Shown here: positions 57,109 through 64,000 of the stretch, piece by piece
Layout of the letters: every line of letters begins with the position of its first letter
How positions within the stretch are numbered: position 1 is the first letter of the stretch
Position numbers and translations under genes: made by a program
Notes under the pieces: model-generated
Told to the model about the DNA's origin: nothing
The model's input: only the letters and a program-made list of their open reading frames with translations
The model's database searches: none
Assembly (NCBI GenBank): GCA_026119935.1
Contig: JALRMH010000008.1
Coordinates: 682,001-746,000, forward strand
Reading direction: 5' to 3'
DNA: 64,000 nucleotides
Origin: Endothia cerciana
Taxonomy: Eukaryota; Ascomycota; Sordariomycetes; Diaporthales; Cryphonectriaceae

Positions 57109-58397
57109 ATGGCACAGGTCACTGGCGAGCAGTGTGTGGCTGCTTGGAACGTGGCTCTTCCCCACGAGCATGGCGATGAGTTCGCTGGTGTTTACCAAGA
57201 CCCCGGAGACCCTACCTGGAATTCCGAAGAAGCCTTACACGAGCTTCTCAACCATTCCTCTTTCACACATCTGGGGGGCAAGGTGGGAGCACGAAGCCGA
57301 CTAGGCCGAAGATGGAAATTTGGCCTGCTCAGAATACTGCTGCTCACTACAAGCCGCAGTCCATGAGACAACTCATGCAACCAGGACAGTACTATGTTGT
57401 CCAGCACGACTCTACCTGCCCTTTGGGAGGTGTACGGACAGAGGATCACTTGAAAGGTACTTGCCCCTCCCCCCCCCCCTCTCACCCACTCACCCTTATG
57501 CCATCGATCCTGCGAAGTTCGGCCGATGCTCACTGTGTCCAGTCCCTTGCTACTCCTTGATCAGGACGGCGGAGCCTCGACAGGTCCTACGCACAGGGTC
57601 TTACGACTGTTCCTATCGACCACTCCAATTTGCAGAGGAGAAAGCATACATAACAGCCATTTCATGGGGTTCTGCCAAAGGAAACCCGAGACACTCTACA
57701 AGTGGTATGGGTCTACACCAAGCGGTTCAAGTGGCTCGATTCCTCAAGGAGTCCAGAGAATCACCACGCGCGAGCTCAATTCCTTCAGGGACAGTGTCCA
57801 TGACATCAAAGCCCGTTGTGCAGTGACTTGTCTTGGAGTGCGGGCCTCCGGGAGGCCGAGGCTACATCGATATCCCACATTGTTCCTCCTGACTACTTCG
57901 ACAGCTACCCAGTCGACCATTCGCAAGAAGAGAGACTTACCAAAAAGGAGCTGAGATAGACCCAGTTTGACCTTACCTGGTCACCAAGAACAAATGTTAT
58001 TCTCCTGCTCCCGCAAATTTACGGTCTATTCAAAGCCCAACTGATCGCCATTCACCCTGACACGCACCGGATCTGCTGCTTCGTCCCTTGAGACTTTGCA
58101 AATGACTCCAGTAACACTGTCGCGCAGTTTCCCCCTGGTTTAGTTCCCGAAAAGGGATCGTTGAGTCGGCACTGGGCCATGTGCGTCCACGAGAACATGA
58201 CTGCGAAGGCGTCTCTTAATAATGGTTCTCCTCACGCACAGAGCCAAGATCGGTCCCGAATCTGGCAAGAAGAGACAGTGAGGCGACATCAGCTCGCAGT
58301 CGACCAAGAAACTGCGGATCGAGCCAGGAGTACAAGAGACGACTCCGTTCTGTACTCAGAAGTGCGCTCTCAGGCTGAAATATGGCGGCCTCCCTGA
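57109..58397 (+). pseudogene. Decayed paralogue of the HNH-nuclease-like gene
   Basis: This segment is a diverged copy of the minus-strand gene at 59463-61024. Matching blocks occur in order: AAWNVALPHEHGDEFAGVY (copy) with AAYNVAF...EIFAGLY; GQYYVVQH with GRYYVVKH; KARCAVTC with NTCCAITG; SHIVPPDYFDSYPV with SHIIPPAAYEVYPI; FDLTWSPRTN with WDMTWDPAFN; and SRHWAMCVHENM with RWHWRMCVYENM. The first exon (57109-57255) and the next (57306-57450) can be spliced in frame. Downstream the copy needs a frame change near 57860 and meets a TAG near 57955 and a TGA near 58088. The third HNH position, His in LLAHHAALW, is replaced (LLLPQIYGL). I therefore call it a pseudogene, though unusual splicing could rescue part of it. 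Confidence 0.6.
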
Positions 58398-59462
58398 CTT
58401 CGACTGTCCCAACATCGGCGCCTATGCAAAAATTGACTCTGCATATCGACCGGGTGGCATATGCTTATTCGGGGCCCCGCTTTGTTGGTCGGACGAGGAA
58501 GCTTCTCGCAACTGCGGTTGCCATGTGCTTGGACTTGGAATTACTCAATGAGCCTTTTAAGTACACCAGCGTTGAACCACTTGCCGCCGTCCTCCTCCGG
58601 GCTTGGGCTGGCGAACCTGTCGAGGAAAACCAATATGATAGAGGAGGCGAAAGAGGCATACATTTGCTAGTCATCGAAGCAGGTTGCCGACCTCGGCGTC
58701 GCTCATGCTCGGCAGGGGAAACACCTGCTTTGAAATGAGGAGCAGGGCAGGGTCATGGTCATCGACTTGGAGAAGGATACAATAACAGAGACGCCCAAAG
58801 GTGTAAGACCTGGGAGTCGGCCCAGCGCTCGGTCTTTGCGCTCGACTCGACGCACTCGACACACGGTGGTGGGATAGGTCTCGAAGCGTTATCATCCATA
58901 AGAAATGGCAAAAACGTACTGTGGTCGATTTTCTGAAGGTCCGGGATAGGACAGCGGTCTGTTCATCAGTATCTCGGGAGTAGAATGGGGTCGAAAGACC
59001 TTGATAAAGGCAGAGTAGAGCAACAGAATGCATAGCCATAGCCAATCAGCTCAGTTCACAATACGTTGCTTTCAAAATCATGACATCCCTTCAACAAATT
59101 GAGGCTGAGAAATTGGGTATTTGATGCGAGCCTGCTTTTTGCAAGCCGCATTGCGCCTTGCTGCATACCTGCCGCTTCTCGCACACAATATCCTTCTGTA
59201 CTCCTAACTCATCGCTCCTTGTAAACCGTCCATGAATGCCCCCTGATACTCTCTAGTAGATACGGGCTGCCTGCGCCCTGTCATATAGGGTCGGTGTAGC
59301 TTCAATCCCTTTTGAGGTCTTCAATCGCTGATCTCAGAACCATCAAGGAATTTTTCGAAGAGTCAGACAGTTCATCCCCGTAACAATGGCCATCATCTGC
59401 ACCGAGCCGTCGCCCTGCTAATGCCATAATGATTGGAAATATCATGTGAGGACCCATACCGT
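58398..59462. other. Interval between convergent paralogues, with coding-like debris
   Basis: Around 58375-58550 the plus strand shows a strongly protein-like stretch (KYGGLPDFDCPNIGAYAKID, then YRPGGICLFGAP) without start or splice context, ending in TGA. A second coding-like frame (58382-58738) overlaps it. These may be fragments of another decayed gene. The rest is featureless. Confidence 0.35.
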
Positions 59463-61024
59463 CTAGATAACAACCGAAGCCATCAGCCCAGCTGCCCCAT
59501 CACCGACATCGATCTCCTGTCCCTCTCCAACCCTAGCCCTCTTGTGCGAATCATGACCGCACTCTAAGCCCTCATCCCTCTTCCTCGTGCGCGTCTCGGT
59601 AATCTCGGTCGTATTGCCAATCTTAGTCGTGTTACTGGTCATGGCCGTCTCGCCCGGCGCAGCCGCAACCTCAACCTCGCCGTCCACGGATGTGGGGGGC
59701 GCCAATCGCCGCTCCTTGGCGGCCTGCTCTTTCGTCTTCCTTTTTTGCGCCTCTTTGGCCCTTCCAGCTACCGCCACCATGTTCTCGTACACACACATCC
59801 GCCAGTGCCACCGCAGCGCCTCGGTATCGGGAACCCTGTTCTCGGGGAAGCTAGCTTTCTTGCCATGGTAGGGGCTCAGTGTGTCGTCTTGATGTTCATA
59901 AGAAGTTAGCTACCGAGCCGCCCCCAGGTCGTCGAAGAGCCCCCGCTCGGGGAAACCTACAGGGAGCGAAAACGTGGATGGTCATGGAGTCGGGCTCGAT
60001 GGCGAAGAAGCGCGCCTTCCACAGCGCAGCATGGTGCGCCAACAGGACGATCCCGTTGAACGCGGGGTCCCACGTCATGTCCCACCTGTCGGCCGCCGTG
60101 AGGCCGTCCTCCTCCTCCTGGCCCTTGCTGCTGTCGCCGGAACCGTTGATGGGGTACACCTCGTAGGCCGCGGGCGGGATGATGTGGCTGACCGTGATGG
60201 CCGGGTCCACCCAGAACGGGACCGGCTCCCTGATGTCGCGCCCCTGGATGCCCGTACCGGTGATGGCGCAGCACGTGTTGAGGCGCTGGCGGTGGAACTG
60301 GTTCATGGTGGCCTTAGCGTCGGTGACGCCCTCGGGCACGACGCTAGCCGGGCAGTGCGTGATGGTGCTGATGATCGCGCCGTCTACGGTGAGGTCGTAC
60401 GTTGGGGGATTGGTAGGGACCCATGGATGGTAGTCGGCGGGCGGCCTTGGTGTTGCGGAGATGACTTGGACGGTGCACTCGGCTAGGCGGAAGCGAGGTC
60501 AGCGGGATGAAGAGATGAGGGTGGGTTGTGTCCCGATGATGAGGGTGGAGGTGAGGAATCATCGAGGCGAGCGCTTGCCAGGTGATCGGAGACTTACTGC
60601 CGACATGATCCCACCCACCCCGATATGTGCCGTCGACATCAATCCCCTTGCTGCAGTGCGCGACATGCTTGACGACGTAATACCGGCCTTTCTGCACGGG
60701 CAGGCCCAGCGACAGCCTCTCCTGGACGCCGCGCGGGTGCCCGCCCTCGTCGTCGCCGAACCTGGCCATCTTGTGCAGGATGCCTTGGCGGGGCATGAGG
60801 GCCCAGGCGAACTTCTGGCTCTCGCCTTCGGGGATCTCGCGCGCGAGCTCGAGCTCGAACGAGCCCTGCAGCCAGCCCAGCGCGTCGCTGAACTTGACCT
60901 GCTGCGAGGCGGGGAGCGTGTCGTGGTTGGGAGGGAGGTACAGGCCGGCGAAGATCTCGTCGTCGGGGAGGATGAAGGCGACGTTGTAGGCGGCCTGCCG
61001 CTGGGCGATGACGGCGGACTCCAT
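59463..61024 (-). CDS. HNH-nuclease-like protein
   Basis: Three minus-strand exons (61024-60598, 60482-59957, 59850-59463) give 446 residues. The N-terminal domain (about 1-140) has AAYNVAF, EIFAGLYLPP and KGRYYVVKHVAHC. The centre fits the fungal HNH_2-type nuclease pattern: TCCAITG, SHIIPPAAYEVYPI (first His), FNGIVLLAHHAALW (Asn and last His) and FFAIEPDSMTIHVF. The C-terminus has RWHWRMCVYENM then a Lys/Arg-rich tail (KEAQKRKTKEQAAKERR, TRKRDE, HKRARVG) that could be a nuclear signal. HNH domains cut DNA with a metal ion; in fungi these proteins are abundant and uncharacterised. The last intron is the least certain: donor AG|GTTTCC with acceptor GCTAG, or GTAGCT with AAG, give similar proteins. 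A decayed paralogue lies tail-to-tail at 57109-58397. Confidence 0.78.
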
Positions 61025-63542
61025 GGTGGTTGTCCGATAGGGTGATGATATTATTACGGTGACAGGGGAGGGGAGCGTCTCTCGTTGAGGGTATTCAAAG
61101 AGGACGAAGGGTTGGTTCGCAAAGCGCGGTTGAGCTGGTGATGAAACTGAAATCCGAGTTGAGCGAGAAGTTGGAAAATATTGCATGTTTGCAGCAATAA
61201 CCGCTAGACTGAGGAAGCTCAATGGCGGTCACGTTTTTTGTTTTACAGTATCAGTCAGGGAGGACAATAGCAGGGAGTCTATTCACACCATTTCTGTTCG
61301 CTGACGGTCAGTCGATCGACCAAAAAGTCTAGAGCGTATACCGCTCACAGGTTCATGATAGCCCACGGAGCAGATTACGACAGATAATTCATGGGACTTC
61401 CCCATGTAACGGACTGAATGTCCAGAAACGGTGATAAAAGCTGGGTGTCTGATGATCTTCAAATCTCTGTTAGCATAGAGAACTTCAATATCGGTCTTTC
61501 TGAAGCATCGAACACATAGACTTGGTGTGACCTAACTGCTTATAGATACCACAGAGCCCATCGTACGCAAGCATTGCCGTTCCTGCAACGGGCAAGGTAA
61601 AGAAGGTAATCATCTTTTAAACAGATCAGCCTGTTTGATAGCTTCCTCTTCAGTATGAGTGGTCTCTATAGAGGTCAGATCGGGCGATTACGATCCCATT
61701 ACCTAGTTGATGAGAGCTCACTCGACGTCACCCCTGTCAGAGTCCCTTCTTCTGGGCATGGCGGACATGATGATGTGTATCCTCCAATTCGATGGAGAAT
61801 ATACTAGAGGGCCCTCCAGTCCCTGAGACGCTCGACCCCGAGGTCAAGTGGGACTGGCGTTGCGCCATGAGAATACGAATTGGCTTCGTAGCCCAGCTCA
61901 CCCGCAGGATTCGCAAGTGTCACGGGATTAATCTGCTTTCCAGGACCACAGTGTCGGTACACTTCTACAGAATGAAATAACGTCTCGGCGGGTTGGAAAT
62001 AGGGGAAAGCCATTGACCTTGCCCGGTAGGTTCGCATTCTCCATGGTGGAAGGACGCATCTTCGCGTGGCAGACCCTTGGGCCGCCGGCAGCCACAATGG
62101 CCTCCTAACAAGTTCTTGCGCGGTACAGTGCGATGTTGAACCGACAATGGCCAAGAGGTCTACCTTTGAGCTGGTCCCAGTTCCAGCCTTTGTCCTTGCA
62201 ATGTGAAAAGACGACGGCATGGTCGGGCGACGTTGAATTAAGCGCCTGGCTGAGGTAAGCATTTTGCTGGCCCTGCTCTGCTGAATACATGTGCTTGACC
62301 GCCTTCCTCGTGCATCCCTGATTCACCCTCGAGGGGCTGCCAGGCTTAGAGAGGGCAGCAATGAGAAGGGCGGGAGAGTATGACCTGATGACTCGATCTG
62401 CGGTGAGATATGACTGCTTGTGAGATGCCTTTATGAGGGCTGCCTGAGATAAGGAAATCCCAATCTCGGAAGATGGTCCGTAGGCTGACGACCATGGGAA
62501 GATCCGCGCAGGAGCGCGAAGTCTCCGAGGACGAGGTCGTAGAAAAGGTGGACAACCTGCAGGTCCTGCGGCACTGGCCTGATCATCCCAATTTGACAGT
62601 GGCGGTCTGAAACGTCGGGGTCGGTACCGTATTTGAGATGCTGGAGGCCAGCTGTTGCTATGTGATGATGGGTGCAGACCTGGGCCGGAGCCAGCGATCA
62701 GATACTGCACCGAGCTCCAACCAACACTTGAGATGCTCAGGGCCGGACGGAGGAACACAGATGATTCCAGACCGCTGTCGAACTCTAACTTGATTAAGAG
62801 GGACCCGCCGGCGTAGGTTGGAAATAAGCTTCCGTGAGCACTGGGGTGGACCAGCAACACCGAGTAATGAATGAAAAGGCGGACCCACGCCCAAGTTGAC
62901 CAGCAAGCGCCTGCGAACGCGCAGCCAACAGAGGCCAGCAAAGCGCGAGGGTGCGTCGAGGAGAGGCCGCCCAAGGTGGTCGGGGCCAAAAGGCAGGGGG
63001 CCAGCGTCAGCAGCCAATTTGCGAAGAGGTGCACGGTCGGTCAGTCAGTCAATCACTGGGCCGCAGATCGTGGCGTGGGGTCGTAGACATCAAATCTGTC
63101 AGAGGGTTTGTTGGCTGCGAGTTGAACAATGGATGCGACATGGAGTATGCACCAATGATGCAGCAACACAGCCCTCCTGGGCTATGGTGCGTGTTTGCGG
63201 CTAAAAATACGTACTACAACACGCTACCGTCCGCGTAATGCAGGTGTAGATGCCCGCCCACAGGCCCGTATTCCACAGCACCTGCAGAGGGGGCCTTGCC
63301 CCAGGCACTCTAGCGGATGTCGGGTGGCCAAACCAGCACGGTAACACGGTGAAAGCCGCTGCCGCCAAGACATTCTGCCGCAGTCACAGGCGCAATGCTG
63401 CTGGGGCGCAGCTGAAACCAATGGACCCCCAGGGCCCTGGACCCTGGCACACCTCTCACCCAGGACCCTGCGTGCATCACATCCCTCCCCGTTCCCTTCC
63501 CTGATGCCGGTGTCACTCACCTTCTTTCTTGTGTTCCTGGAA

Positions 63543-63550
63543 TTTAAATA
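63543..63550 (+). promoter_or_regulatory. TATA-like element
   Basis: TTTAAATA, about 170 bases before the ATG at 63716, followed by a C/T-rich then CA-rich leader. A plausible core promoter. Confidence 0.45.
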
Positions 63551-63609
63551 GCGACTCCCCTTCCTCCCCCTTTTTCAACCTGCGCCTACCATCAACAAAG
63601 ACAAACAAT

Positions 63610-63638
63610 CACACACACACACACACTCTCTCTCTCTA
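63610..63638. repeat. CA/CT microsatellite in leader
   Basis: (CA)8 followed by (CT)6 in the presumed 5' untranslated region of the gene starting at 63716. Confidence 0.85.
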
Positions 63639-63715
63639 CCTATCGTGGCAACAGAAAGCAGCCCGCCGACTCTCATTGATCCGATAACCCCACCTCGTTA
63701 ATTATCAACACCAAA

Positions 63716-63784
63716 ATGCCTGCCGAGTCGATGGAAATGCAGCCCAACATGGCCGCCCAGCCTCCCATGTCCACCGAGCAGCCT
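63716..63784 (+). CDS. First exon of a gene running off the window
   Basis: ATG in good context (ACCAAAATGCC) opens 23 codons, MPAESMEMQPNMAAQPPMST then EQP, and ends at a clear donor GTAAGC. The remaining 216 bases read as intron, so only the N-terminus is visible. The Met/Pro/Gln-rich start gives no family. Confidence 0.6.
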
Positions 63785-64000
63785 GTAAGCACCCAGTCCA
63801 CAACCAATTGATTCGTCTTTCCGGGCAGAAAAGTCTCCGTTCGTCATCTCGGCGGGGTCGCTAGAGTCGCTTGGCGATCGTGTCAAGACCTTGGCGCCCA
63901 GACAGGCCCCTCCCTGGGCCTGGGCCGCCTCGGGGCCTGGGCCGAGTCTAATGATGGCACCCTCGCGATGGTGTCGTCGTCAACCTAAAGAGAAACACCC

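Larger units (their letters stand above)
61025..63715. other. Gene-poor interval before the right-hand gene
   Basis: About 2.7 kb. A 309-codon minus-strand frame (62105-63034) has Ser/Pro/Leu/Arg-rich chance-like composition. A 62-codon plus frame at 61792 (MENILEGPPVPETLDPEVKW) starts protein-like but leads nowhere. The last 200 bases are the promoter of the next gene, with a TTTAAATA element at 63543-63550 and a CA/CT repeat. Confidence 0.4.

Noticed and set aside
62105..63034. 309-codon minus-strand open frame
   Set aside because: Ser/Pro/Leu/Arg-rich with no domain-like segments; the long frame alone is not enough evidence for a gene.

Overview
The window is nuclear DNA from a filamentous ascomycete (Pezizomycotina, probably Sordariomycetes). 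Evidence: genes on both strands, each with one to three short GT-AG introns (about 50-200 bases) with CTAAC or CTGAC branch points; pyrimidine-rich leaders; and typical families (PTH11/SAT4-type rhodopsin-like membrane protein, Zn2Cys6 regulator, fungal cupredoxin, Yos9, SET protein, OTT_1508-type deaminase). All exon limits were derived by hand from splice signals and frame continuity. No tRNA, rRNA, CRISPR array or intact transposon was found.

Layout. 1-1.8 kb: decayed coding fragments. 1.8-7 kb: a small unknown protein, the mitochondrial phosphate carrier and a seven-helix rhodopsin-like membrane protein. 7-12.9 kb: gene-poor, with an A+T-richer stretch from about 10.9 to 12.6 kb that holds at least one orphan exon. 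12.9-25 kb: a large low-complexity protein, a single-pass surface protein, the ERAD lectin Yos9 and a Zn2Cys6 transcription factor. 25-35 kb: a cysteine-containing secreted protein, a deaminase-fold protein, a C2H2 protein with an in-frame TAG, a short-chain dehydrogenase and a secreted cupredoxin. 35-38.8 kb: mostly empty, with one cryptic three-exon gene.

38.8-42.2 kb: a divergent pair, one gene for a protein with a C-terminal membrane segment and one for a trypsin-fold protein with an apparent His/Asp/Ser triad. This is the best candidate for an undescribed two-gene system. 43-51 kb: a SET-domain protein, a secreted aspartic protease and an SNF2/RING helicase whose acidic linker is broken by frame changes. 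52-64 kb: a cryptic 98-residue gene, a small secreted protein, two tail-to-tail HNH-nuclease-like paralogues (one intact, one decayed) and the first exon of a gene that leaves the window.

The genes do not form an obvious metabolic cluster. Housekeeping genes (phosphate carrier, Yos9) are interspersed with fast-evolving accessory genes, several of which show decay or duplication.
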